Origin: Petrosia ficiformis
Lineage: Eukaryota; Porifera; Demospongiae; Haplosclerida; Petrosiidae
Assembly: GCA_947044365.1 (NCBI GenBank)
Contig: OX345636.1
Span: forward strand, 36,791,212-36,855,211
Reading direction: 5' to 3'
DNA length: 64,000 nucleotides
Shown: piece after piece, positions 11,901-26,900 of the stretch
Layout of the letters: each line of letters begins with the position of its first letter
How positions within the stretch are numbered: the first letter of the stretch is position 1
Notes under the pieces: generated by a model
Told to the model about the DNA's origin: nothing
Database searches by the model: none
Seen by the model: the letters and a program-made list of their open reading frames with translations, nothing else
Translations under genes and position numbers: made by a program

Positions 11901-14900
11901 GACCCACCTGACCACTACATAATTGCAACAAAGCTCTACAGTATATATGCATTGGCTGTGAAATAACTGCATGTATGTTGGCTGTACATTAAATGTATGT
12001 ATGTTGGCTCTAATGATAAATTTAGGGCTATGCCACACCTCTCACATGGTCGGTCTCCAGTTGTACGATAAGCCATGGTCTTAGGGGAGTGGCCCATTGC
12101 AATATTACCAACAACCTCTTTCTAGGTTGCCTAGTTATGAAGGTATTGCTTTTATCCCTAATTATATATATATACCTGATAGCCTTAACTATTTCGTGAC
12201 AAACGTTTCATGTTCACAAAAATGATCATACATGTGACAATTATTTTTGCGAAAAAAAATATTAAAAGTATATATTTCATAATCAAGCTCAACTACAACT
12301 GACCACACAATCACTCATCAGTGAATGCATGTGCTTTAGAATGTTCTAGACACAAGATATTAATAATAGTTTATACTAATTAACAGTCCCCTCTGTTACA
12401 TTATATATGTAATATATACAATTAGTGTAAGTGACCTCGTATCAACCAGTACCTATTATCGACCAGTTTTCCTGAGGCGTGACAACATTAGAATAAATAG
12501 AAGACTACAAACGTGACCGTCAATTTACTGATCTCTAGTGTATATGATCATAGCTGTAAGTAAACTGTGTTAACAAAACATGTTTTAACAGCCTTTTTAA
12601 CCTTTACTAGGTCAAGTTATGATTCAAAGAGGAAGGCAGAAGAGGAGATCTATCGAAAAGAGACGCGCAAAGTTGGCTCCTGCATTAATTATCAGATCTT
12701 CAGTTAAGAAGAGTAAACGAAAGCAGTGGACAAATGAACAAAGGATAGCAGCGATGGAAGCTGTAAAGACTAGTGAGAGTGGTATAAACAGAGCTGCTGT
12801 AGATCATGGTGTACAAAAAACCACCCTCAAAAATAGGCTAAGTGGACGTGTGAAGCATGGTAAAAAGCCAGGTCCAGAATGTTATCTGAATGAAGAAGAA
12901 GAGAAAGAACTAGCATCATTTAATTCTGTGCCTCTATTGGCTATGGCAAAACATGCAGGGAGGTGTTGGGTATTGCTCAGTGAGTTGCCACAGAAAAGGG
13001 ATTTCTTCAAGGAAAGAAAATCAGTCAAGGATGGTGGCGTTGTTTTTTAGAGAGACGACTTATCATTTCGGAAAGGAGATAATACGGCTCATGTTCGAAT
13101 GAATGCAGTAAATGAAGTTACAATGAAATAGTATTTTGATCTGCTGGAAGACACCTTAACACAGAATGATCTATTGAATCACCCAGTCAAATTATATAAT
13201 GTTGATGAAACAGGGATGCCACTAGATCCAAAATCTCCCAACATATTAACAAATAAGGGTGTTGAAAAGGTTCATAATCGAACATCTGGGAGGAAAGGCC
13301 AGATTATTTTTGTAGCTTGTGGTAATGCAGCTAGTCAAGTGATCCCACCGATGTTGATCTTTGATGCCAAAAAGCTCAACCATGCATGGAGAGCGAATGA
13401 GATTCCTGGAACTAGATATGGTTTGAGTGATAAAGGATGAATAACTACTGTACTATTTGAAGGGTGGCTAACCGAACACTTTCTTGATTATGCAGTTCCT
13501 CAACATCCACTATTCCTCTTGCTCGATGGGCTATAACACTGGCCCGAGAGAAGGAAATAATAATGTTCTGTCTACATCTGCACACTACACACGAGACACA
13601 ACCTCTAGACTGTGGTGTATTTTCACCGCTCAAGTCTCACTGGAGTGCAGTTTGTCATGACTTTACTAGTTTAAATCCTGGCAAAGTAGTCACAAAGTTT
13701 AATTTCAACAGGCTCTTCTCTCAGGCATGGCTACAAGCAGTTGTATCAGCAAACATCATGGCTGGATTCAAAACATGTGGTGTACCCATTCAATCGTTCT
13801 GCTATTAAAGTTGCGCTTTGTGTTACACAAGTAGACACTAGTACCATTTCAAACAAAGATGCTAACGAATCAAATGATATAAGTCATTTAAGTGATGGTA
13901 TGCAAACAAGTCAGTCTCCTTCACACTTACCTATGCCAAAAGAGACACTTGATTTTGGGGAGTTTAATGAGGACCAAGACGCACTATTTATAAAATGCTA
14001 CGAGGAAGGTTGTGATATTTTTTGATGACGCAGACTATGTTCAGTGGTTTAAGATTAATCATTCAGAGGTTTTACCCACTCACCACCGTGTTTTTTATTT
14101 AATGATCACAATGACAATGGTGGACTATCTGTTGTAGCTCATCTTTCCTCAATTAGTCCACAAATCCCTTTACCCACAGCAGATTCAGGTCCTAAACTAT
14201 CATCAGATTTGACATCTCATATATTAAGCAATGAGCGAGGATACATCACTAACACTTCAGAATCTATTTCTACATTACATCATTAGGAAACTACTCCTGA
14301 AACACAGACACAGAATGCAAAATCATCACCATCCAGTTCAGAGTCTACATTCTTAGTTTACCCTAGTAAAACCACACCTTCTAGACCTGAAAAATACCTT
14401 GTGCTAGATTTCTCACTAGTACTTTGTCACTTCCTGCACTTGAGGAGAAGGAAAGAAAGAAACAAGAGAAAATCGAAAAAAAAAGAGCGAAAAAAAAAAA
14501 AGAAAGGGAAGAGAAAAAGCAACAACAACTAAAATTGAAAAACAGCAGAGCAAAAGGAAGATAAGTCCAAAGAGAAGTTAAAATAGGCACAAATGAAGAC
14601 CGTGAAACAAGTCTATCAAGCAAAGAAACAAGCTACTGATACTGAACCAATGCCAGATGGAAGAAAAAGAAAAAGGAAATTGGAAACAATTAACCACAGC
14701 AGACAAGCCACAGATCAAGAAGACTTGAGGAAGGGACATTGCAGTTGACATAACCATTAATGATAACGAGTGCTGCATGTGTTTTGGAACATATGATAAT
14801 GACGTTCTTGAAGAAGTGGGGCTGAGTGCATTTATTGTGCATGTGGGAGGTGGTCACACGAAGACTGCATTGAAGATAGTGGTGTAGATGACAATGGGGA

Positions 14901-17900
14901 GGAGCGGGTTTGCCCATTTTGCCTTGACATATTATCCTAATTTTCTGAAATGTTTTGTTATTTTCTTCTCAATTTCCATATTTCAACAATAGTTAAGTAA
15001 TGTGAAATGCAAATAATCATAATAGATGCATTATAGAAACCCACCAATAAAGAAGTGTGAAAATGTTTTAAAACCTTCAGAATGATAATGCATATAGATT
15101 GATGAACAATGATAATGATACCGGTATAACTAATAATGGAGATTCATGCCTGTTTGATTTCAGACCACCACTTTGAATACCACACCTTCTAAACATGCCC
15201 ATTGGCTTTAGGTTTATATTAATGTATTTAGTACAAAGGTAAGTTTATAAAACATCAGATAATACGATATTGTGGATAGAATCTTGACAAAATACACTTT
15301 CATTATACTAACTTACTACAAAACTCTAGATAAAATAAACAACAAGAATCTTACCAGTATATAGTATTTCCTGCTTTGAAGTGTATTCGAACAAGATTTG
15401 CTAACTGATGCCGAACTTTCAAAAATTTATGGTGCAGTGTATCAAAAGTATGGAGGTCAATCTTTTCGTTCCCTCTGGGTTTCACAACTTCAACAATGCT
15501 TTCGATTTTACTTGAATTATTTTCACGAAGTGTTTTCAGCGTATTGTAGGAAATGGATCCAGATTTTAATAGGTTACCGAGATCTTCACATTTTGCTCGG
15601 ACATTAATGAAAAATGAAAGGCAGTACTCAATTTCTGGAGGTGAAGCAACTATACTTACATGGCACTTTTCAAACAATGGTTTCATGGCTATCACCAGAT
15701 CAAGAATTCTCACTGGACTGTCTGTAGCCCATGATTCTTTCCTCAAATCAACTTTAGTGGCAAATAGCTTCAGCACTCCACAAGCAAATCGTATGCGTGC
15801 AGTATTCTGATCAGCTGTTAGACTTCTAGTTTTTACTTCAAACTGAGACTTCACATCCCGAAGAATACTTTCCACTAAAGTTAGACTGTTAATAACGTTG
15901 ACATTTTGTAATCCCTATAAAAAAAATTGCAAAGGGTAGATGAAATAAACACAATTATATTCAACATTTAGTCAATATCTATTCAGTTGTGATGACGTAC
16001 CCATAGGATTCTACATAATTGGCTGGTTAGGCATTAAGACAGAATTGTCTAAATTGTACGAGTATCCTCTCAAGTCGAGGGGGTAGGGGCTGTGGAGTAT
16101 TCACCTACTAGATCTGAGTTTTTGGATAAGCTCCTATGGTGCACCATTGGCACAAAGGAATTCTTATTTGGCACTTCGAGACCCTCACTTGAATGGTAAT
16201 AGACAATGAATATATCTATCTACAACATCAATTAACAATAACGACATGGTTTATGATGGGTACAGTTCTATCCTATTTAATGTAATACTATGCATAATTA
16301 TGTGCACAACATGGCTAACTTTCTTGAAGTGAGAGCGATGAAACATTTTTTCGTAGGACTTTAAAGTTTGCAGAAATAAAGTTGGTATCTAGCCACAATA
16401 ATTATATTCAATATTGTAACCTATTACCTGGGAAGAGTGTTAATTAACAAATTGAGTGAATCTATACTTTCTAAATGTCTTAATGGCTTTAAAACCTAAC
16501 CCAGGTTAGTATTTGCATAGAGAAGAGCAGCATTTCCAATTTTGGAGCTGCAGCTGTCTGCCATTATTGAGAAAGAGTGGAGACAGACAAACACACACAC
16601 ACAGACAAAAAAAAACTGCAAAGCAATAACATCTACCTTTCCCAAGGTAGGATGTGAGGGTTCACATAATTTGAATGTAGTAATTATGCAATTACTTTCT
16701 TGAATTCAGTACTCATTTATTTTCCTCTACTGCACAGAATAGCGATGTAAGGCATAGCCAGGAATAATAGCTAGAGGCTAAAATGGCATGCAAAGAATGG
16801 CATGCAAAGAATGGCATGAACGTTTTTGGCTAATCAATTTTCAGGAGTAAATCAACCATTGCACTGTAAACGAATGCAAAAAAATATCTCAGAGTTCTCA
16901 TGATCTGACTCAAGAGGACAGAATCATGAGCGAGAACAGTCTTTCTTAGATCATTAACATATAAACAGTAAGCATATCAAAAATTACCATTAGGTTTTCT
17001 GCCTGTCTGTCTGTAAAAAAAACATCTGGATTTCTTGTTTGAATGCTATCTCCGTCGAAATCAAGAAGTAGTGGCTGCTACATAATCGAGCAGACTCCAA
17101 GCTTTCTGCCATGTCAGTCAATTTGTAGCTCCATCCATTCATTTCATGCATATTATTGAAGCCAGAAAACAAATTTACACTTTATTTTGAGACTGCATTC
17201 CTTATACTAGGAATTATGTACTCTCAGTAGTACACACACACATAATTATATACAATATATAACAATTATAATAATTACAAGAATAATAAAAACATTTTCA
17301 ATAAAAAAGGAAGAAAATTTATGGACGTCAAAACCCAAAAAGTATGCAAACAAGGGTGGGAGGTTAATGTAGGACCCGAAATTAAACAAATCACTTCTAT
17401 GTAACCCTACATAAGTACTTACACCATTATAAAGCAAAATAGAAAAAGCTGTACTTAGTTGCTGGATTTCTCTGAATGGAGTTACGGATTTATAACAAAG
17501 ACTGCATTTTATGAGAAGGATATCCAATAGATTGGAACACGTCTTGAAGTTTATTGGCTTCAATTTTTTTATTTCTCATCATGATTACATTCTATCACCC
17601 CTGGTCTTCAAACATTGAGTGATTCCACTCTTCATTTTAGGATGATGGCTTCATCGATGTGCAGGTGTGGACTTTTGTTCGCTGTTGAGATGTTGAAACA
17701 ACACCTCTAGATGGTTATCACCATGTTGCCATAGGACAAAGGTGTCATCTACGTATCTATCCCATAGTTTTGGTCGGTTGTTCGCTGTTGTGAGAGCTGC
17801 TTGTTCAAAAACTTACATGAAGATGTCTGTGACATTCCATCCTATTGTTCAAAGTAGTTGTCATTGTATCTGAAGTACATAGATCTCAGACATACATGTA

Positions 17901-20900
17901 GTTCAGTCAGATGAAAAATGACAGTAACAAATAAATTTGTTCTTTCTTTCAGTTCTTTATCAGCTAATAACCTATCTCTAATGATGGTTAGGGTGTCATC
18001 TATAGTATTGGTACCATTGTGAAACTAACCATTCTATCGTCCTCTTTGATTAGTACATTTGAGATTCTGTTTACAAAGTGTGTTGAATTCTTGATCTACG
18101 ATTCCATTTTACCCACCAATGGTGACAGAATACGGGATAGTTCCTTAGCTAGTTGGTATGTTGGAGAGCCAATGGTGAGACTATAGGCCTCAAAGGAATG
18201 TTTCCAGCTTGTTTTCGATCCGTAACACAATCTTTCTCCTTTAACCATTTTGTAAGCTTAATTATTTATGATTGTGCATGCGCATAGATGGAATAAGGTT
18301 ATCAGAAGAATTGAGGGTTCTACAAACATTCAGACTAAATCTATACAGGCCTTTCCAAGGGCTTCTACATTGAGTTTAACTGTTACTTCTCATAGCTGCT
18401 GTATTCAGCCTCATGCAACTATTCCCTTGCAAATCCAACTATTGTCGGAAGCCACATCTTAGCAGAGGTACACGCCAGACAACCTTTAGGTCCAACTGCT
18501 ATAATCCTAACCTCAGATGTTCATGTGAGCCAAAAAGGGGAAGGACTTGAAAAACAAATGTAAATCTGTTAGGTCACTCAGTTGTGAGTCTCATTTCATT
18601 GTTGATACTAGTATGTCTATTAGGTGACCAAACGTCCTGTGTCAAGGCATGCAGCAGACCATCACCCAAGCAGCATTAACAGTAAGTCATATATTATTAT
18701 GAAGATTTTGTCAGTTTTGCCACTGACCAGTTCTCTACCTTAATGACAAGGAGATTGTAGTCATAAAAACACTAGATATGAATAGGTATGTGTGTATTAA
18801 AACTTATCTGTATATATTACCAGAGATTTCAGCTCATCACTTGCAATTGAAATGTATCGGCGGCCATTTTTTTTTCGTGCCATCCCTCCATACAGAGTAC
18901 TGCCGTACTGTCTGATTAGCTTCATTACCTTGACGACTGTGGCTAACCTTTATACAGTTGAAGTGGCGGCAACACTCTTGTTGATGGTCACAAGTGACCA
19001 TGTTACTTCTCACAAGACTGCCCAAAAACTTGCAGACTGCAGCTTCTAACCAATCCAAGGATTAGTGCCACAGGCTAAGTTTCTGCATCATCACAGGAAG
19101 CGACCCTTTGTGATTTCATAATATATCTGGCTCACAATTCACTGTCCTATCAGTCCATTCAGCTGTACTTGAGTGCAATTAACAGACCCTCACATTTTCT
19201 GATTCTCTACGTTGAGTATATACGTGTTAAAAGGCACATGGAAAGGTTCCTTTATAACCAATTGAAATCTTTTAAATGCAAACACAATAGCAGACGTATT
19301 AATGTTTACTATAAAAATGGTTTGTTAATAATTTATTATAAAAAAAACCTCTATATTTATCAATTGCGCAGCCATGTCACACAGACGTTTATCATAATAA
19401 TTATATAACAATTGTTTCAAAACATAATTCTAAAATTTGTGACTTGAAAGGGGTTTCGTTCTTTGATTGCTATTGCATGTTTGATTGAATGTACCGTATT
19501 TCAATATCCCAAATATCCAAACAAACCATACTTTCTAGGTGGAATCTTATTGATAAATATAGTATTTTCTGCATAGGAATTTCAATATCTGTATTTATCT
19601 GTAGTGAAATGTCTCCCTATTCTATGTGACTACCAGTCTAAAGGAACAGCTCAAAATCATTTCTTCCACATTCGTTAGGCCAACTCAATGTATTTAGTAG
19701 ATGTTGCTTAACAATCTTGCTTCTAGGCGTTTGCTAAGCAGTTTTCCTTTTAATTTCTGTAAGTATGTCCAATAGCATATGAGAGCAGACTCCAAACAAG
19801 AGAGCTCCATGTTTAATAGTATAACTGACATCTTGCATAACATTGATAATAATAGTGTGTTTCCCAATCCATCTCCTCTAATATCTATGAATAAAAGTAG
19901 CTTCATTTCTAAAGATCTTGCAGGCTATACTACTTCACAAGATGTAATACAAACAAGCTGTTGTGAGCAAATAAAAATGTTTACATATTTGACCTCTATG
20001 GTCTTATCTTAATCAATCACTACATTGTGTACACCCCCACACGACAGGTGAACAGTCAGCACATAAATTACTAATTTTTAGGTGTAGGTGGAAACTTGCT
20101 GTAGTTAGTTATGTTGTGAGGCTAAGACAAGTATTTGCTGCCCGTGAAGCAAAATCCACATTACTTTTAAACTGGTTGACATCATATTCAGAGAGAATTA
20201 ACTCTATGATCGTACTCGCCTGTATTAGTAAGTGTATGCTTGCTAGAGTCTTGCCCCCCCTTGGGAATTTGGTTGGCCAAAAATATTTTTAATGTTAATA
20301 GTTAGCTAAATACAACTATTTTGTGTTTAGATTCCAAAAATAGTATCTCAAACAGTTACATCATTGTGGTCTGAAAATGCACCAGAAATGACCTCAGAGA
20401 GTCTAACACCAAAAAAATCCCAGGGGGAGCATACCCCCACACCCCCCTAGGCAGTTCGTGTGCACACCACACCAATCCTATACATCGCCCCCCCCCAAAG
20501 TTCTCAACATTCAACTTTTGCCCCCCCCCTTCATAATTTTTCTAAATGAAAGCCTGCATATATATACTGGGGATGAAAAGTGTAAAAATGGGTTTGCATA
20601 ACAATATTTGTATAAAATAGTCTTGGTATGATCAATTACAAACTAACAAGCATACAATAATTGTTATGTACATTGACTAACCTCTAAAATAACTCTGCAA
20701 ACAAGCCACTGAAATGAGTTTGTTGTATCTCGAGTAGGTAATCTCTAAGAAAGAGAACAGAACCATGATATTATTATAACCATCACATAGACAATGAAAA
20801 CTTACAATAAAGGTGCTGAGGTCTTTCAAAATAGCATTTGAAATATTGGGTTTAATCTTCTCATGGAGAAATTGATAAAATGCTGTTTCATCAGTTTCTA

Positions 20901-23900
20901 CTAATGATGAATCTGTTGAACTGGTAAGGAGGTCATTCAGTTGAATCAAATCCAAGAACAGATCAGATGGACGGTTGCATTTTTCATAGAATTTGCTAAC
21001 CATTTCAAAAAATACCATAATATCAGACCATTTTCCTGGAGGATTTCTGTAGTGTAAAACAATGTTACGGTACCACAAAGATTCTAAATACATGACTATT
21101 TATTTTGCTGTCAGAGATTGTATTCTTGGAGGTAAAATATAAATATATAGCTTCAGACTAAATGAGAGGGAGGGACCACTGACAAATGGTGGGTAGGCCA
21201 GTTCTTCTAATATGAATTAATTTAATTTTTACATGTCTTAAAGCAACAGAACTCAATCATAGTAAAGCAATATGTCCTGGCTTGTGATAATTACTTGAGC
21301 AAGACTAAAAAGAATATTACGAAACTATAATTATACCTTAAAATCCAAGCTTCAATGACTTTGTGATAGTCAGATTTGGAACAAACTAGGTCATCCTCTT
21401 CGACTATGATTTCACAATTTTTAAAGTAATCCATAAATATCTGAGAGTAAATAAATGTATTCGTCAATCATAAATGAGTAAGATCTCAAATTTAATCACG
21501 AAGTGTAACATAATGCATGCAGTATAATTACATAGCAACTGTTTTTATACAATAGTTTAAATCAAAACAAAATGCAATCATGCTGCATTAACATATCATC
21601 AGTCTGATTAACAAATTCTGTGCTGTTTACATATTGCTTGTTTGAGTGAGTTTTCATATGTTAAGTATGTATCAATGACCATATAATTGCTAATATCAAC
21701 ACATATTTACTACTAGATAGTTATACTGCCACACAACAAATACAATTATAGTTATGCTTGTTTATGCTAATTTTTTTACACTCACAGAATCATCAGTGAT
21801 CTGTCGTGACTTTGTATATTTCTCAATAACAAGAAATTGATGTGGTTCCAAAAACTTCAAACTCTCTCTGAATTTCATGCATAACTGAATCAGATTAAAA
21901 CAAACATCAAAACTGCATGATTAATAATTATGATTCTAAAAACTAAACAATAACTCTCTAAAGCTTTAATCTTTCTTGCTTGTAATGACAATTATAATAG
22001 ATAAATTGCAATTAGCTGTACCTTCTGCTTAATTGCTTCCAAGTGATTTTTAATTACTGCCTCATCGCTGAAAAGCAAGTCAATAAAATCTGTATGACTA
22101 TCAGTGTGAACTTGGTCAAATGGTATGCTTTTGATTAGCAGCTTCAGCCACTTGAAACATGTGTCAGTAAATGACTCCTTACAATTGCTGTTTTTCATGA
22201 ATTTTTCAACAGCAATAATAAATCCAATTCCCTGAAGATAAAAACTGGATTTAGAGAGATCTTTAAATATTTATCCCAAGCTCCCTAACAATAATAATCA
22301 GAGAGTACAGTAGTGCTCTCTATGTAGGGATGGCATGAAAAAAGATGGGCGCCCTTACATTTCAATACAGATACGTTTTAATATATACACACATGCCTAT
22401 TCATATCTAGTGTTTTTATAACTACAACACCATTTAGATGACCAAAGACTGTCATTAAGGTAGAGAACTGGTGAGTGGCAAAACTGGCAAAATCTTCATC
22501 ATAATTATTATTAATCAGTACTTTCCAGAAAAATCTTTTTTTTTGTTTGTTGGACTAATACAGTGATTCTAGCACCATTCTAGTTGCATTCATAGTAAAA
22601 TTCTCATCTACTGGTAGCAAAATGATATCGTCAGATACTATAAAAGAAGACAGTCTCAATGACTACAAAGATTTGATCTCGAATTGGATGCCGTTTCTAT
22701 AAATGTATTCATTAATCGAGCCACATGGAATTTAATGCGCATTTGTATACTCAGAAACATTTGTGAGCTAATACATTTTTATATTAATGAATACAATAAT
22801 ATCATGAATATTAAAGCCATGTATAACAATATTATATGCTATGATAAGCATTAGAATAATGAATTTTTGACATAGTGACTGACATTACAACTTTTAGGCC
22901 TGCAGACAGTGCTGTAAGTGAAATAGAGAATAGATATCATCTCTAAATGATAATCAATTCATAAATAATAGATGTATATGCATGTATGATTGAATGATTT
23001 TGTATGATACATAACTTACACCAGTATTTCCGCAATCTACAAAAACATATTCACACCATTGAGAAAAAAACAAAAACAATGGAAACAATAATAAAAAAAA
23101 CATTTTCGATAAAAATGAAATAAGATGTAGGAACGTCAAAACCCAAAAATCATGTGAACAAGGTTGGGAGGCTAACATAGTACCCAAAATTAAAGTAACC
23201 ACTTCCATATAACCCTACATAAGTACAGCTCTTTGTATTTTGCTATATAACAGTGTAAATACTTATGTAGCGTTATATGGATGTGGTTTGTTTAATTTTG
23301 GGTACTATGTTAGCCTTCTAACTTTGCTTTTTGGGTTTTGACATCTTTCATTTTTATTGAGGATGTTTTTTATTATTCTTGTACTTATAACAAATAAATA
23401 AAGACAGTACCTCAGTAATCATGCCTCTCCAGTGTCCTTGAGTAGAAACTGCACTCAAGTTTGTGTAGTTTGTGTCTTTCAGTACATCACAATATGATGT
23501 ACATAAGGGCGTAATAAAGTCTGCCAAAAAATCAGTTTTCCAATCGTACTCTAGTTGCTTTGGAAGTGTTAGTAAAACATTCCTGCATGTATACAAAATC
23601 AAATACTAGTTAACTGCCTTTTGTTATGCATTGTATTAGTGTGGTAAAAGTAATGAATTGACATTTTAATTACAGCTATAGCATTTTGCTCAGTACACTA
23701 TAACTATAATTAAACATCTTGAAGATGGACAAAATGTTTCCAAAGAGGTGGAAGGGGCTTTTAAAAATTAAATTCTTACAGTATAATTGCTTCATAAATG
23801 TTCATTTGCAAGGTTGCAAGTGCTAAATTTTGAGTCACGTCATTATTACCATAACCTGAACATTTGACAAACATCCACTTTAGTTATTAAGTATTATATT

Positions 23901-26900
23901 TGTATAGCTATATAGTACATCTGAAGCAAACAGCAAGCCGGCAATGATGCACCAATAACTATATTACTGTAGCAGTTAAGGATATATTAGGATATATGAG
24001 GATATATTAGACTATTGAATTTGCTTGTGTAGAGAGATTTTCTTGACTTATAGTAGTAGACATTCTCCTTGAAATGCTTTTCCTCTACCTTGCTTTAGTA
24101 GCTCAGATGATAATGCATCTGACTAGCATTTCAAAGGTCTTGGCTTCACATCTGGTGTCTCCATTCGCATTGGAGTACTGGACTGGACTACTGGAAGAAG
24201 AGTTGCTACTAAAACCAATTAATACAAACAACATGTTTGGTTAAATGCAGGAAGACAGCAAGGCAAGTGTATGAATATTTAGTTGTCAGGGCAACCCCCA
24301 CATTCATTTTTAGTTACAGTATAACCTACGCATTATAATAATTATGGCATCTACACCAGACAAGGATCAACATACAATTTACATTTTAGGTGATACTAAA
24401 TAATCAATTATTAAAATTAATGACTATTCTTGTCTCTTGGCTATTGCATACACTTTTCGTTCTCGTTCGTGATGCCAAATGTTAGTGTTGCTTTATTTAC
24501 TAATCACTTCCGCTCCTCACATCCTCAAGCTACTGTTTGGCCAAAAGAAATAAACTGATATACGTATATATACAATAAAAAAACAAAGATATTGAGTAGT
24601 TATGTTGACTTATGATAATGGCTAGCCATGACGATATTTAGTAACTCCTTAGAACAACCAGTAATTTGATCGAAATTCACTCAAATTGAAGGACCTTTAG
24701 GTTGACCAACAGGCTGAACTGTGATTCCATTTGGATGCTTCTCTAAAAGCTTGCAGGGTCCCAAGAAGGGCCTAGCAATCTATCGGCATTTTTTGGTGGT
24801 CTCATGCGGCAAATATACCATGACTCCATCTCCCTCTGTCAGAAAAAGATTGTGATTCTCTGGTACTGTCATGGCTTTTGGTTTGGGAGGTATATAGTAA
24901 TCATTGTAAATAATCAGACCCGAACTTCTGACAGTACCTCCCTGTTACTTCATTAAGATGCGATTGAAGTTGTCAACCAAACCATCTGTTTGATGATGAT
25001 AGGCTATGGTATTCACCTTTTTCGTAACACAAGTTGCATATGTCTTGACTACCTGCTAGAAAGCAAGTTAGCTCCTCAATCTGAGGTCAACAACAGCTGT
25101 GCTATGGTCACAATGGCTTAAACTGAGGTGTGGTAAGCCTCAACCCATTTGGGTAGATAATCTACAACACAACAACGTACTTGTTTCCACGAACAGTCGG
25201 CGGTAACTCCATGTGATGTCTACTCCCTGTTTGTTCCATCGCATCACCTGTGAAAAAAACCAACACTTCTCAACTTACAGGGTTACACCAGGATCGTAAT
25301 GTTTCTGTAGCATCTATAAAACAGGCCTTAACCCTTGGTGGCAACAACTTGTACATTTGCTCCGGCTTCATTATAAATAACAGCTCAAACTGTATTCCTG
25401 CAACTTCAGATGAAACATGCTCTATTGTAAGCCCTGTTCAAGCATTGGCTCTCAATTGACTTGCATGGCTTGGACCATGTTGGAAAGAACATTTTTATTA
25501 TCCTTTGAATTTTTATGATGGGAAATGATGGATAGAATTCCTGATCATAAGTAATATGCATCTAGACAACAGTGATGTGGGTACTTTGTAGCCATCATTC
25601 TCTGTGTACACTTCCCTTTGTATATAGCCATTACATGTATTATATTCTGTCCATGTCATGTCTCTTTGTAAACTGTATAACATGCTTGCATACATCTGTA
25701 TGTATCATTGATCATTTGCTCTCTTGATGCATTTGAAAACGACATGCACAAATCACTGTAATGTTCAAGTGTATCCTTGTAATTATTAATTTTTGTAAGG
25801 TTGACTATGACTAATTGGATGGGTGTGTGGCATATGGTCAGAATATGGTGTGTTGTTTCTTACTGTATGGTTCTTAATTAATTTGTGCAAAGAAAACTCT
25901 TAAAATATAACACATGCAAGTGAGCAGAGTTACATTTGGAGGTCCCATCGATACTTATTACAGATTTCTTGCATTAGTTACAAGGAATCAGAGCATTTGG
26001 AGAGCAGGTGCTAGCACAAGCATTAGGAAAAGCTTTCAAAAAGATTATTATGAGGTGTCTGCAGTTCTTCATTCCAACTGACTTGGTGTATTAGGTATGC
26101 AAGTCAGTGATATGTGTATTGATAGGCTTGTTGATGCTCAAGATGATGACAAGCTACAGAGAAAACATGATGCTGTAATGGAGTCATGGCTAGGCAGCCC
26201 GGTATCAAGTACTATTCAAATGAACAGCTTCATCATTTGGTTCGACGTGAACAAGTTAAGTGCAATTCGTGATTACATGTTGTGGCCCATTCAAGAGGAG
26301 TGCGGTTTAGGCTGTCCACATGAACCCTTCACTAAAAATGCAAATGAGAGTATCAATGTCATTCTGAAAAATAAGCTTGATTACCAATACTTCAAGGAAT
26401 ATACATGTAGGCTAAAAGTAGGATACTTCGGTCGACAGAAGGGGAAATTGTTTCAGCTCCTGGACAGCCCCCAGAAGCAAAGATTGTTCTTAGCTACAGT
26501 AAATAAGTAGAAAGGTTGTGATTTTAGCTGTGACACCAGTCGCCCAAACTGGAAGTTGTTGGGACTCTGCTCTCACTCCATTGCTGTAGCTGAACTGAAT
26601 TGTACACTTTTACAATTTACTTCTGCTCAAAATATAAATTGTAAAATTAGAATATCAACACAGTAACCACTTTTGACTGGACAGCAGACATAATTTCAAG
26701 ATTGCTTCCAGTGAGAGAGAAGTGGTGGAAGACATTGGTGGGGTGGAAGTGGTATTTGTTGATAGTTGTGGTTGATGATAAAGCAGACTCCATTCTATTG
26801 TTTTTAGTGAGAACATTGAGGTATCTTATATATAATTATAGTACTAACCAATTTCAAGGTACATTGCTGACATAGAAACCAATTAACTACTGCTGAGTTG

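Noticed and set aside
14381..14778. Minus-strand Phe/Ser-rich proteins
   Set aside because: Antisense shadow of the Lys-rich linker of the pogo-like transposase relic.
18837..19058. Small genes on both strands at 18.8-19.06 kb
   Set aside because: The left half is the 5' fragment of the Helitron-like repeat; the same frame appears at other copies (42525-42780) as a by-product.
24093..24170. A functional tRNA gene
   Set aside because: The A box is fair but the B box is degraded and the acceptor stem does not pair; the tail repeats elsewhere, so it is SINE-like.
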